Positions 6,303-13,988 of a stretch of 20,024 nt of DNA are shown here, one piece after another. Under the pieces are notes generated by a model. The model was given only the letters and a program-made list of their open reading frames with translations. It ran no database searches and was not told the origin of the DNA. The stretch comes from SG8-30 sp964406445. GTDB lineage: Bacteria > Pseudomonadota > Gammaproteobacteria > Steroidobacterales > Steroidobacteraceae. The stretch spans positions 1-20,024 of the forward strand of contig CAYORU010000051.1 in assembly GCA_964406445.1 (NCBI GenBank), in the 5' to 3' direction. Both the position numbers and the translations under genes were made by a program. Within the stretch, counting starts at the first letter, position 1. Each line of letters starts with the position of its first letter.

Positions 6303-6580
6303 CCCCGCCCACGATCGCGCGTCGCGCCCGCGTGCAGGGGCGCGTGCAGGGCGTCTATTTCCGCGCCAGCACCGCGGAGCGCGCCACCGCGCTCGGCTTG
6401 CGCGGCTACGCCCGGAACCTGGCGGACGGCTCAGTGGAGGTGCTGTGCGCCGGCCCGCAGGCGGGCGTCGAGGCGCTGCTCGACTGGCTGCGGGAGGGCC
6501 CCGCCATGGCGCGCGTCGACGAGGTCCGGGTCGAGACGGCCGACGGCGCGCAGGTCCCGGACGGATTCCTGGCGCGCTAG
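6299..6580 (+). CDS. acyP: Acylphosphatase
   Basis: Acylphosphatase hydrolyses carboxyl-phosphate bonds such as those in acetyl or carbamoyl phosphate. The 93-residue length is typical. The signature RVQGRVQGVYFRAST at residues 11-25 carries the phosphate-binding arginine R22. GLRGYARNLADGSVEV follows, with the catalytic asparagine N40. The GTG start at 6299 overlaps the lipoprotein stop (GTGA), and an initiator here gives the normal short N-terminus. The TAG stop at 6578-6580 shares three bases with the stop of the lytic transglycosylase on the other strand, a 4-base tail-to-tail overlap within CTAG. Confidence 0.94.
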   Translation: MTPPTIARRARVQGRVQGVYFRASTAERATALGLRGYARNLADGSVEVLCAGPQAGVEALLDWLREGPAMARVDEVRVETADGAQVPDGFLAR

Positions 6581-7185
6581 CGGCGCCAGCGCCGCTCGAG
6601 CCGGCCGAGCACCAGGTCGGGGTAGGTGCGCTTGCCGAGGCTGCCGTTGTAGCGGCCGAGCGCGCGCACGTAGTCCCCCCGCTCGCGCTCCAGGTAGTGC
6701 GCCAGGATGCTCGTGCCCATGCGGATGTTGAGCTCGATGTCGATGAGGTCCTTGCGCTCGAGGCCGAGGTGCGTCGGCCAGAAGGGCATCACCTGCATGA
6801 GGCCGATGGCGCCGGCGTAGGAGACCGCGAAGGGGTCGAAGGCGCTCTCCACGTCGATCACCGCGAGCACGAGCTGCGGCCGCTCGCGCAGCATCGGGTG
6901 CTTGCCCGCCTCGCAGTGCACCGCCGAGAGGATGCGGCGCGCGGTGGCCGAGAGGTCGTCGCCGAGGCGCAGGTCGGGCGCGTGGCGGCGCAGTCGCTCC
7001 TCGACGCGCGGCTGCATCAGCGCGTACCAGACGACGTCGTCGTACTTGTCCTCGAAACAGGGCCGCGAGGCCAGCGCGTCGCGCAGCACTTTCTCGAGGC
7101 CCGGCTCCTGCTGCCGCGCGGCGCGCGCCTCGCCGGCGGCCAGCGCGGCGAGGAGCGCGGCGGCGAGCAGGACTGCGCGGACCAC
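6577..7185 (-). CDS. SLT-type lytic transglycosylase, periplasmic
   Basis: The 202-residue protein should cleave murein between MurNAc and GlcNAc with 1,6-anhydro ring formation. A signal peptide covers residues 1-22 (hydrophobic LLAAALLAALAAG, cut near ARA). A spacer of about 80 residues follows, then the SLT domain: the catalytic glutamate is E113 in IDVESAFDP, followed by GAIGLMQVMPFWP (residues 125-137), the NIRMGTSILAHYL helix (153-165), and ALGRYNGSLGKRTYPDLVL (175-193), where YNGS stands in for the usual AYNAG. It lies 17 bases after proS and is probably transcribed with it. It is shorter than the MltC or Slt70 classes and matches the small stand-alone transglycosylases found beside proS in other gammaproteobacteria. 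Confidence 0.92.
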   Translation of the reverse strand: MVRAVLLAAALLAALAAGEARAARQQEPGLEKVLRDALASRPCFEDKYDDVVWYALMQPRVEERLRRHAPDLRLGDDLSATARRILSAVHCEAGKHPMLRERPQLVLAVIDVESAFDPFAVSYAGAIGLMQVMPFWPTHLGLERKDLIDIELNIRMGTSILAHYLERERGDYVRALGRYNGSLGKRTYPDLVLGRLERRWRR

Positions 7186-7202
7186 GGCCTCGCTCCCGGA
7201 CC

Positions 7203-8918
7203 TCAGCCGGCCGGCAACAGCCGCGCCCGGATCGCGGTGGCGGCGCCCTCGAGCGGCAGCTCCTCGTTGTCGGCGGCCCGCCGGTGGCGGTACTCGAGCC
7301 GGCCGGCGTCCAGTCCGCGCTCCGCGACCACCACGCGATGCGGAATGCCGAAGAGCTCCGCATCGGCGAACTTCACGCCCGGGCGGGCGTCGCGGTCGTC
7401 GAGCAGCACCTCGACGCCGGCGGCCAAGAGCTCGCGGTACAGCGCCTCCGCCGCCTCGCGCACGCGGGCGGACTTGGCCCAGTTGAGCGGCACCAGCACG
7501 ACCTGGAAGGGCGCGATCGGCTCGGGCCAGACGATGCCGCGCTCGTCGTTGTTCTGCTCGATGGCGGCCGCGACCACGCGCGTGACGCCGATGCCGTAGC
7601 AGCCCATGCGCATCGCGACCGACTTGCCCTGCTCGTCGAGCACGGTCGCGCCGAGCGCCTCGCTGTACTTGCAGCCGAGCTTGAAGATGTGGCCCACCTC
7701 GATGCCGCGGGCGATGGCGAGCGTTCCGCGGCCGTCGGGCGAGGGGTCGCCCGCGACCACGTTGCGCAGGTCGGCGACCTCGGGCTCGGCGCTGTCGCGA
7801 CCGAGGTTGACGCCGGTCAGGTGCCAGTCGGTCTCGTTGGCGCCGGCGATGAAGTCGGACATCGCCGCGACCGTCCGGTCCGCGATCACGCGGCCGCCGA
7901 ACCCGACCGGGCCGAGCGAGCCTGGATCGGCGCCGAAGGCCGCGCGGATCGCCGCCGGCGTGGCCATGCGAGCCGGCGAGGCGAGGCCGGCGATCTTGCC
8001 GACCTTCACCAGGTTGACCTCGTGGTCGCCGCGTACCAGCAGCAGCACGGGCGCGCCGTCCTCGGCCTCGACGACGAAGGCCTTGACCGTGCGCTCCACG
8101 GGCACGCCGAGGAAGGCGGCCAGCTCGGCGATGGTCCGCACGCCGGGCGTGTGCACGCGCGTCGCGGGCTGCGCGGGCGCGGGCCGCTGCCCGCCGGGCG
8201 CGATCGCTTCGGCCATCTCGACGTTCGCGGCGTAGTCCGAGGCATCGGAGTAGGCGATCGCGTCCTCGCCCGATTCGGCGAGCACGTGGAACTCCTGAGA
8301 GCCGGTGCCGCCGATCGCGCCCGGGTCCGCCTGCACGGCGCGGAACCGCAGTCCCAGGCGCGTGAAGATGCGGTCATAGGCCGCATACATCCTGCGGTAG
8401 CCCTCGTCGAGCGAGGCCTCGTCCAGGTGGAAGCTGTAGGCGTCCTTCATCAGGAACTCGCGCGCCCGCATCACGCCGAAGCGCGGCCGGATCTCGTCGC
8501 GGAACTTGGTCTGGACCTGGTAGAAGTTGACCGGCAGCTGGCGATAGCTCTTCAGCTCGCGCCGGGCGAGGTCGGTGACGACCTCCTCGTGCGTGGGCCC
8601 GAGCACCATGTCGCGCTCGTGGCGGTCCTTGAAGCGCAGCAGCTCGGGCCCGAACTCGTCCCAGCGCCCCGACTCGACCCACAGCTCGCCCGGCTGCGCG
8701 ACCGGCATCGAGACCTCGAGCGCCCCGGCACGGTCCATCTCCTCGCGCACGATGCGCTCGACCTTGCGCAGCACGCGCAGGCCCATCGGCAGCCAGGTGT
8801 AGAGGCCTCCGGCGAGGCGGCGGACGAGCCCGGCGCGCAGCATGAGCCGGTGGCTCGCGACCTCCGCGTCGGCAGGCTCTTCCTTGAGGTTCTGGATCGG
8901 GTACTCTGTGAGGCGCAT
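7203..8918 (-). CDS. proS: Prolyl-tRNA synthetase, bacterial type
   Basis: ProS charges tRNA-Pro with proline. At 571 residues it has the size of the long bacterial form. Class II motif 1 lies in GLYTWLPMGLRVLRKVE (residues 39-55). The THEE contact is at 109-112. Motif 2 is FRDEIRPRFGVMRAREF (139-155), and motif 3 holds GCYGIGVTRVVAA near residue 445. Between motifs 2 and 3 lies the inserted editing (INS) domain (about 225-405, with HTPGVRTIAELAAFLGVP and VKAFVV), which removes alanine mischarged on tRNA-Pro. The C-terminal anticodon-binding domain includes VLLDDRDARPGVKFADAELFGIPHR in its middle. The ATG at 8916-8918 starts the standard MRLTEYPIQNLKEEPADA; the open frame to 9551 runs antisense through pssA. 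Confidence 0.97.
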   Translation of the reverse strand: MRLTEYPIQNLKEEPADAEVASHRLMLRAGLVRRLAGGLYTWLPMGLRVLRKVERIVREEMDRAGALEVSMPVAQPGELWVESGRWDEFGPELLRFKDRHERDMVLGPTHEEVVTDLARRELKSYRQLPVNFYQVQTKFRDEIRPRFGVMRAREFLMKDAYSFHLDEASLDEGYRRMYAAYDRIFTRLGLRFRAVQADPGAIGGTGSQEFHVLAESGEDAIAYSDASDYAANVEMAEAIAPGGQRPAPAQPATRVHTPGVRTIAELAAFLGVPVERTVKAFVVEAEDGAPVLLLVRGDHEVNLVKVGKIAGLASPARMATPAAIRAAFGADPGSLGPVGFGGRVIADRTVAAMSDFIAGANETDWHLTGVNLGRDSAEPEVADLRNVVAGDPSPDGRGTLAIARGIEVGHIFKLGCKYSEALGATVLDEQGKSVAMRMGCYGIGVTRVVAAAIEQNNDERGIVWPEPIAPFQVVLVPLNWAKSARVREAAEALYRELLAAGVEVLLDDRDARPGVKFADAELFGIPHRVVVAERGLDAGRLEYRHRRAADNEELPLEGAATAIRARLLPAG

Positions 8919-8959
8919 CGGCGCTCCCTGCGGCGCCGGCGGCGCCCTGGCAGCCGCGT

Positions 8960-8965
8960 ATCTTA
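8960..8965 (-). promoter_or_regulatory. -10 element of proS
   Basis: The plus-strand ATCTTA reads TAAGAT on the coding strand, 41 bases before the proS ATG, in an otherwise GC-only stretch. The base tract 17 bases upstream (TGGCGG) is a poor -35. The expected transcript start is near 8953. Confidence 0.5.
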
Positions 8966-8975
8966 GGCCGAGGTG

Positions 8976-9005
8976 CGCGGGCCCGCCACGCGGGCACGGC
9001 CCGCG
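8976..9005. repeat. CGCGGGC repeats and 7-bp hairpin in the proS/pssA gap
   Basis: CGCGGGC occurs at 8976-8982 and again at 8989-8995. Its reverse complement GCCCGCG is at 8999-9005. The second and third copies form a 7-bp, GC-only stem with a 3-base loop that ends exactly before the pssA -35 element. It could affect either divergent promoter or be a chance result of the base composition. Confidence 0.4.
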
Positions 9006-9034
9006 TTGTGACCGGGGCCCCGGAAAACTATCAT
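9006..9034 (+). promoter_or_regulatory. Sigma-70 promoter of pssA
   Basis: TTGTGA at 9006-9011 and TATCAT at 9029-9034 are separated by exactly 17 bases, each matching four or five of six consensus positions. Transcription would start near 9041, leaving a leader of about 28 bases before the ATG at 9069. This is the best-formed promoter in the window. It also argues against an in-frame ATG at 9033, which lies inside the -10. Confidence 0.65.
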
Positions 9035-9068
9035 GCCGGCGGGCCACCGGCCCCCGCGACACCCCACG

Positions 9069-9839
9069 ATGAACCAGCAGAACAACGCTCAGCCCACCCG
9101 CCGCGGCATCTACCTGCTGCCGAACCTGCTGACCACGGGCTGCCTGTTCGCGGGCTTCTACGCGATCATCGCCGCGACCGACGGCAACTTCGAGCGCGCC
9201 GGCGTGGCCATTTTCGTCGCCATGGTCTTCGACGGCCTCGACGGCCGGGTCGCGCGCCTGACCAATACCGAGACGGTCTTCGGCAAGGAGTACGACAGCC
9301 TGGCCGACATGGTGGCCTTCGGGCTCGCGCCGGCCATCGTCTGCTACCAGTGGGGCATCGACCGGATCGTCGAGTACGGCGCCGCCTGGGGCCGCTTCGG
9401 CTGGGTGGCGGCGTTCTTCTATGCGGCGGCCGCGGCGATGCGTCTCGCCCGCTTCAATGCCCGCGCCGCGACCCAGGACAAGCGCTACTTCGAGGGCCTG
9501 CCGAGCCCGTCGGCGGCGGCCGTGGTCGCCGCCTTCGTGTGGGTCGCGCACAAGTACGGGCTCGACGGACTCGACGGCCTGGTGCTCGCCTTCACCGTGA
9601 CCGCGACCGCCGGCGCGCTGATGGTCAGCCGCTTTTCCTACCGCAGCTTCAAGGACCGCGCGGCCGGCGAGCGCGTCCGCTACTCGCGCCTCCTGATCGT
9701 GCCGGTGGTGTTCGCGCTGATCGCGATCGACCCGCCGGCCGTGCTGCTCGCGCTGTTCAGCGGCTTCGCCCTCTCGGCGCCGCTCGTCTGGGCGTGGCGG
9801 CGCGCGCGGCGCAAGCCGCGCGAGGCCGGCACGGGCTGA
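9069..9839 (+). CDS. pssA: CDP-diacylglycerol-serine O-phosphatidyltransferase
   Basis: PssA makes phosphatidylserine, the precursor of phosphatidylethanolamine, from CDP-diacylglycerol and serine at the inner membrane. The 256-residue protein is the membrane-embedded (type II) form. Its CDP-alcohol motif is complete: D55-x2-D58-G59-x2-A62-R63-x8-G72-x3-D76-x3-D80, followed by MVAFGLAPA, a typical PssA stretch. About seven hydrophobic segments follow, and RLARFNARAATQDKRYFEGLPSP is also typical of this family. The ATG at 9069 begins the protein just before RRGIYLLPNLLTTG. The next gene starts four bases after the stop. E. coli uses an unrelated soluble PssA, so this is the alternative type common in many other proteobacteria. 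Confidence 0.94.
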   Translation: MNQQNNAQPTRRGIYLLPNLLTTGCLFAGFYAIIAATDGNFERAGVAIFVAMVFDGLDGRVARLTNTETVFGKEYDSLADMVAFGLAPAIVCYQWGIDRIVEYGAAWGRFGWVAAFFYAAAAAMRLARFNARAATQDKRYFEGLPSPSAAAVVAAFVWVAHKYGLDGLDGLVLAFTVTATAGALMVSRFSYRSFKDRAAGERVRYSRLLIVPVVFALIAIDPPAVLLALFSGFALSAPLVWAWRRARRKPREAGTG

Positions 9840-9843
9840 GCGC

Positions 9844-10521
9844 GTGGACGCGCGCCGCCAGGCCGTTCTGGACGCGATCGGCGTGGTCCGCTACGTGCCG
9901 CGCGCCGCGCCGGTCCGCCCGGCCGCGGACGAAGTCGGGGCGGCTTCGGCGGCGCCCGCCGGGCTCGGCTGGGAGGACCTCGAGGTTGCGGTCGCGGGCT
10001 GCACGCGCTGCGGCCTGTGCCGCTCGCGCACGCAGACCGTGTTCGGCACGGGCGATCGCGCGGCGGCGCTGATGGTCGTCGGCGAGGCGCCGGGCGCCGA
10101 GGAGGACCGCCAGGGCCTGCCCTTCGTCGGCCGCGCCGGCCAGCTGCTGAACGCGATGCTGCGCGCGGCCGGGTTCGCCCGCGAGCAGGCGTACATCGCC
10201 AACGTCCTCAAGTGCCGGCCGCCGAAGAACCGCGATCCCGAGCCGGCCGAGGCCGGGCACTGCCTGCCCTACCTGCGCCGGCAGGTCGAGCTGGTCGCGC
10301 CGCGGGCGCTCCTGTGCGTCGGGCGCATCGCGGCGCAGAACCTGCTCGGCACGGACGCCAGCCTCGGCAGCCTGCGCGGCCGCGTGCATGCGCTCGGCGA
10401 CACGCCGGTGGTCGTCACCTATCACCCGGCCTACCTGCTGCGCACGCCGGCCCACAAGCGCCGCGCCTGGGACGACCTCAGGCTCGCGCGCTCGCTGCTC
10501 GACCGTGGCGACGGCCGCTGA
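9844..10521 (+). CDS. Family 4 uracil-DNA glycosylase (iron-sulfur type)
   Basis: This enzyme removes uracil from DNA, starting base-excision repair of deaminated cytosine, a relevant task in a GC-rich genome. The 225-residue protein has the family 4 features. Cysteines C53/C56/C59 lie in a CxxCxxC cluster, and C124 and C140 are 16 apart, matching the four-cysteine 4Fe-4S pattern. Motif A is GEAPGAEEDRQGLPFVGRAG (residues 80-99). The late motif is YHPAYLLR (193-200), with H194. The first 50 residues form an Ala/Pro-rich extension of no recognised function. The start is GTG at 9844, four bases after pssA. The 3' end overlaps rimI by 17 bases. Confidence 0.93.
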   Translation: MDARRQAVLDAIGVVRYVPRAAPVRPAADEVGAASAAPAGLGWEDLEVAVAGCTRCGLCRSRTQTVFGTGDRAAALMVVGEAPGAEEDRQGLPFVGRAGQLLNAMLRAAGFAREQAYIANVLKCRPPKNRDPEPAEAGHCLPYLRRQVELVAPRALLCVGRIAAQNLLGTDASLGSLRGRVHALGDTPVVVTYHPAYLLRTPAHKRRAWDDLRLARSLLDRGDGR

Positions 10522-10996
10522 CACCCTGGCGCAAGCCCGCTGGCGGCTGCGCCCGATGGGCGCGACCGACGTCGTCGACGTGGTCGCGCTCGAGCGGGCC
10601 AGCTACCGCTTTCCGTGGAGCGAGCAGGTGTTCCGCGACTGCCTGCGCGTCGGCTACGAGTGCTGGGTGCTGGACGCCGCGGCGGTGGTCTCCGGCTACG
10701 GCATCATGTCGATGGGCGCCGGCGAGTGCCACGTCCTGAACCTGTGCATCGAGCCGGCCCTGCGGCGCCGCGGCGCGGGCCGCGCGCTGCTCGTGGCGCT
10801 GCTCGGGCGTGCGCGCGAGGCCGGCATGGAGCACGCCTTCCTCGAGGTACGGCCGTCGAATCCCGGCGCGATCGCCCTCTACCGCGCGCTCGGCTTCGAG
10901 CCCATCGGCGTGCGCCGCGGCTACTACCAGGCGGAGGGCGGACGCGAGGACGCGCTGGTCCTGCGGCTCGAGCTCTCCCGGCTCGCCGGCGCCTGA
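10505..10996 (+). CDS. rimI: Ribosomal protein S18 alanine N-acetyltransferase
   Basis: RimI acetylates the N-terminal alanine of ribosomal protein S18. The 163-residue GNAT-fold protein has the acetyl-CoA loop in RRRGAGRALL (87-96), the run HAFLEVRPSNPGAIALYRALGF (110-131), the GYY near 139-141, and PWSEQVFRDCL (37-47), all typical of RimI. The start is uncertain: GTG at 10505 overlaps the glycosylase gene by 17 bases and gives a short extension before the domain. The next ATG, near 10556, would cut into the RLRPM strand, so GTG is preferred. It is the last gene of the pssA-udg-rimI run. The general GNAT call is firm; the RimI subtype rests on the central and C-terminal motifs. Confidence 0.88.
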   Translation: MATAADTLAQARWRLRPMGATDVVDVVALERASYRFPWSEQVFRDCLRVGYECWVLDAAAVVSGYGIMSMGAGECHVLNLCIEPALRRRGAGRALLVALLGRAREAGMEHAFLEVRPSNPGAIALYRALGFEPIGVRRGYYQAEGGREDALVLRLELSRLAGA

Positions 10997-11048
10997 GGCG
11001 TTTCGGGTAGAATCCCGGGCCCTCCGCCGCGGCCCGTTCCGAAACGCC
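10997..11048. repeat. 10-bp inverted repeat bracketing the prfC promoter
   Basis: GGCGTTTCGG at 10997-11006 is the exact reverse complement of CCGAAACGCC at 11039-11048. A second pair, GGGCC at 11017-11021 and GGCCC at 11031-11035, lies inside. The left arm begins directly after the rimI TGA, and the right arm ends eight bases before the prfC ATG. In a read-through transcript from rimI this could form a long stem ending close to the prfC start; a transcript starting at the local promoter would lack the left arm. Confidence 0.55.
11008..11013 (+). promoter_or_regulatory. -10 element of prfC
   Basis: TAGAAT lies 43 bases before the prfC ATG. No good -35 is found 16-18 bases upstream. The same hexamer is seen before purM, also without a clear -35. 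The expected start is near 11020. Confidence 0.5.
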
Positions 11049-11056
11049 AGCCCAAG

Positions 11057-12637
11057 ATGCCCGAACTCGACCCCGAAATCGCGCGCCGGCGCAGCTTCGC
11101 GATCATCTCGCATCCGGACGCCGGCAAGACCACGCTGACCGAGAAGCTGCTGCTGTTCGGCGGCGCGATCCAGATGGCCGGCACGGTCAAGGGCCGCAAG
11201 GCCGCGCGCCACGCCACCTCCGACTGGATGCGCCTCGAGCAGCAGCGCGGCATCTCGGTGACCTCCTCGGTCATGCAGTTCCCGTTCCGCGGCCGGATCG
11301 TCAACCTGCTCGACACGCCGGGCCACGAGGACTTCTCCGAGGACACCTACCGCACGCTCACCGCGGTCGACTCCGCGCTGATGGTCATCGACTGCGCCAA
11401 GGGCGTCGAGGAGCGCACGATCAAGCTCATGGAGGTCTGCCGGCTGCGCGACACGCCGATCATGACCTTCATCAACAAGCTCGACCGCGAGGGCCGCGAC
11501 CCGATCGAGCTGTTCGACGAGATCGAGCGCGTGCTCGGCGTCGTCTGCGCGCCGGTGACGTGGCCGATCGGCATGGGCCGCGCGCTCAAGGGGATCTACC
11601 ACCTGCTGGAGGACCGCATCTACGCCTACGACGCCGCAGAGGGCGGCCGCGTCGGCCGGAACCTGACCATCGACGGGCTGGCATCGGCGGCAGCCACGGA
11701 GTTCCTCGGCGACGCGGCGCGCGCCTTTCGCGAGGAAGTCGAGCTGGTGCGAGGCGCGACGCCGGCCTTCGATCCGGCGCTCTACCTCGCCGCCAGGCAG
11801 ACGCCGGTGTTCTTCGGTTCCGCGATCAGCAACTTCGGGGTGGAGGAGCTGCTCACGGCCTTCGTCGAACACGCGCCGTCGCCGCGGCCGCGCGCCACGA
11901 CCACGCGCGAGGTGGAACCCGGCGAGGCGAAGCTCACGGGCTTCGTCTTCAAGATCCAGGCCAACATGGACCCGGCCCACCGCGACCGGATCGCCTTCCT
12001 GCGGCTCTGCTCCGGCCGCTACCAGCGCGGCATGCGCCTCAAGCACGTGCGGCTCGGCAAGGAGCTGCGCATCGCCGACGCGCTCACCTTCATGGCCTCG
12101 GACCGCGAACGCGCCGAGGAGGCCTGGGCCGGCGACATCATCGGCCTGCACAACCACGGCACCATCAACATCGGCGATACCTTCACCGAGGGCGAGGAAC
12201 TGGCCTTCACCGGCATCCCGAGCTTCGCGCCGGAGATCTTCCGCCGCGCGGTGCTCAAGGACCCGCTCAGGATGAAGGCGCTGCAGAAGGGCCTGGACCA
12301 GCTCTGCGAGGAAGGCGCCACCCAGATCTTCCGGCCGCTTCGAAACAACGACCTGATCCTCGGGGCCGTCGGGCCGCTGCAGTTCGACGTGGTGGCCTTC
12401 CGGCTCGCCGACGAGTACGGAGTGCAGTGCAGCTTCGACGGAGTCAACGTGGCCACGGCCCGGTGGGTCGACGGCGACGATCCGAGGAAGGTCGAGGAGT
12501 TCCGCGGCAAGGCCTACGAGAACCTGGCGGTCGACCACGCCGGCGCGCTGGTCTACCTGGCGCCGAGCCGCGTCAACCTGCAGCTCGCCATCGAGCGCGC
12601 GCCCGCGATACGCTTCCGCGAGACGCGGGAGCTGTGA
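11057..12637 (+). CDS. prfC: Peptide chain release factor 3 (RF3)
   Basis: RF3 is a GTPase that recycles RF1 and RF2 from the ribosome after peptide release. The 526-residue protein has the usual length (529 in E. coli). G1 is HPDAGKTT (19-26). The switch I region is QQRGISVTSS (62-71). G3 is DTPGHEDF (86-93), and G4 is NKLD (140-143). Domain II follows from about residue 260, and domain III includes ILGAVGPLQFDVVAFRLADEYG in its first half. LLFGGAIQMAGTVKGRKAARHATSDWM, read as one run near the N-terminus, separates RF3 from EF-G. The ATG at 11057 has no obvious Shine-Dalgarno sequence. An inverted repeat surrounds its promoter. The MFS gene follows after 37 bases. Confidence 0.97.
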   Translation: MPELDPEIARRRSFAIISHPDAGKTTLTEKLLLFGGAIQMAGTVKGRKAARHATSDWMRLEQQRGISVTSSVMQFPFRGRIVNLLDTPGHEDFSEDTYRTLTAVDSALMVIDCAKGVEERTIKLMEVCRLRDTPIMTFINKLDREGRDPIELFDEIERVLGVVCAPVTWPIGMGRALKGIYHLLEDRIYAYDAAEGGRVGRNLTIDGLASAAATEFLGDAARAFREEVELVRGATPAFDPALYLAARQTPVFFGSAISNFGVEELLTAFVEHAPSPRPRATTTREVEPGEAKLTGFVFKIQANMDPAHRDRIAFLRLCSGRYQRGMRLKHVRLGKELRIADALTFMASDRERAEEAWAGDIIGLHNHGTINIGDTFTEGEELAFTGIPSFAPEIFRRAVLKDPLRMKALQKGLDQLCEEGATQIFRPLRNNDLILGAVGPLQFDVVAFRLADEYGVQCSFDGVNVATARWVDGDDPRKVEEFRGKAYENLAVDHAGALVYLAPSRVNLQLAIERAPAIRFRETREL

Positions 12638-12674
12638 GGGGACCGTCCTCGTTTCAGTCGCGCGGGGGCGCCAC

Positions 12675-13988
12675 ATGAGAGCCACGGCAGTGAAGCGACG
12701 GGAATGGGGAAAGTCGCCTCTGCTTCGCCGCCCGGTGCTGGCCTGGGCGTTCTACGACTGGGCCAACTCGGCCTTCGCCACGACGGTGATGGCCGGGTTC
12801 TTCCCGATCTTCTTCAAGCAGTACTGGAACGCCGGCGCCGAGGCGGCGGTCAGCACCTTCCGCCTCGGCGTCGCCAACGGCGCAGCGAGCCTGCTGATCG
12901 CGCTCACCGCGCCGCTGCTCGGCACGATCGCCGACCGCAGCGGGCGGCGGGTCAGGCTGCTGATGCTGGCGACGGTCCTCGGCGCCGCCGCGACCGGCGG
13001 GCTGTACCTCGCCGGGGAGGGACAGTGGCAGCTCGCGGTCGCGCTGTACCTCGTCGCCTCTTTCGGCTTCTGGAGCGGGATCACGTTCAACGACGCGCTG
13101 CTGCTCGACGTCGCGGAGTCGAGGGACGAGCTCGACCTGATCTCCGCCTACGGCTACGCGCTCGGCTACGTCGGCGGCGGGCTGCTGTTCGCCGTCAACG
13201 TCGCCATGACGCTGCGGCCGGAGCTCTTCGGGCTCGCCTCGGCGGCGGAGGCGGTGCGCCTCTCGTTCTTGACCGTGGCGGTCTGGTGGGTGGTGTTCGC
13301 GCTGCCGGTGTTCCTGTTCGTGCGCGAGGACCGGCCGGCGACGCCGCTCGGCCTCGCGGCCTCGGCCCGGGCGGCCTTCGGCGAACTGCGCTCCACGCTC
13401 GGCCACGTCCGTCGCTACCGGCCGCTGCTTTGGTTCCTGCTCGCCTACTGGCTGTACATCGACGGCGTCAACACGGTCATCAAGATGGCGGTGGACTACG
13501 GCCTCGCTCTCGGCTTCCCGCAGGAGAGCCTGATCGTCGCGCTGCTGCTGACGCAGTTCGTGGCTTTCCCGGCGGCCCTCGCCTTCGGCTGGCTCGGCTC
13601 GCGGATCGGCGCGGTGAACGGCATCTTCCTGGCCATCGCCGTCTACGCCGCGGCGACCGTCGGCGCCGTCGGCATGCAGACGGCGGCGCACTTCTACGGC
13701 CTCGCCGTCGCCATCGGCCTGGTGCAGGGCGGCATCCAGTCGCTGTCGCGCTCCTACTTCGGGTCGCTGGTGCCGGTCGGCAAGCGCGGCGAGTTCTTCG
13801 GCTTCTACAACATGGTGGGCAAGTTCTCGGCCATCATCGGGCCGATGCTCGTCGGCGTCACCGCGCTCGCCACCGGCAGCAACCGCGCCGGGATCCTGGC
13901 CGTGCTGCTGCTGTTCATGGGCGGCGCGCTGCTCCTCTGGCGGGCGCGGCGGATCGCGGTCGCGCCGGGCGGCGGGGCGCAGGCCTAG
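12675..13988 (+). CDS. UMF1/Atg22-like MFS transporter
   Basis: The 437-residue membrane protein has about twelve hydrophobic segments. It matches the UMF1 branch of the major facilitator superfamily, related to the yeast vacuolar effluxer Atg22. The sign is the N-terminal AFYDWANSAFATTVMAGFFP (residues 25-44), and further family parts are GTIADRSGRRVR (an MFS loop 2-3 motif) and FGFWSGITFNDALLLDVA. The substrate of bacterial members is not known, though Atg22 exports amino acids. The start is ATG at 12675, 37 bases after prfC, so it may be read from the prfC promoter; the gap has no clear promoter or hairpin. The TAG stop shares the palindrome CTAG (13985-13988) with the stop of the facing metallopeptidase gene. 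Confidence 0.9.
   Translation: MRATAVKRREWGKSPLLRRPVLAWAFYDWANSAFATTVMAGFFPIFFKQYWNAGAEAAVSTFRLGVANGAASLLIALTAPLLGTIADRSGRRVRLLMLATVLGAAATGGLYLAGEGQWQLAVALYLVASFGFWSGITFNDALLLDVAESRDELDLISAYGYALGYVGGGLLFAVNVAMTLRPELFGLASAAEAVRLSFLTVAVWWVVFALPVFLFVREDRPATPLGLAASARAAFGELRSTLGHVRRYRPLLWFLLAYWLYIDGVNTVIKMAVDYGLALGFPQESLIVALLLTQFVAFPAALAFGWLGSRIGAVNGIFLAIAVYAAATVGAVGMQTAAHFYGLAVAIGLVQGGIQSLSRSYFGSLVPVGKRGEFFGFYNMVGKFSAIIGPMLVGVTALATGSNRAGILAVLLLFMGGALLLWRARRIAVAPGGGAQA

Noticed and set aside
7284..8966. 560-codon plus-strand frame opposite proS
   Set aside because: It is antisense to an unmistakable proS and its composition is that of a shadow frame.
9033..9068. Upstream ATG for pssA
   Set aside because: It lies within the -10 element of a good promoter and encodes a Pro/His/Arg-rich stretch not seen in the family.
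10478..12685. 735-codon minus-strand frame across rimI and prfC
   Set aside because: It is antisense to two clear genes and gives low-complexity Glu/Asp/Arg/His-rich protein, typical of the complementary strand of GC-rich coding DNA.
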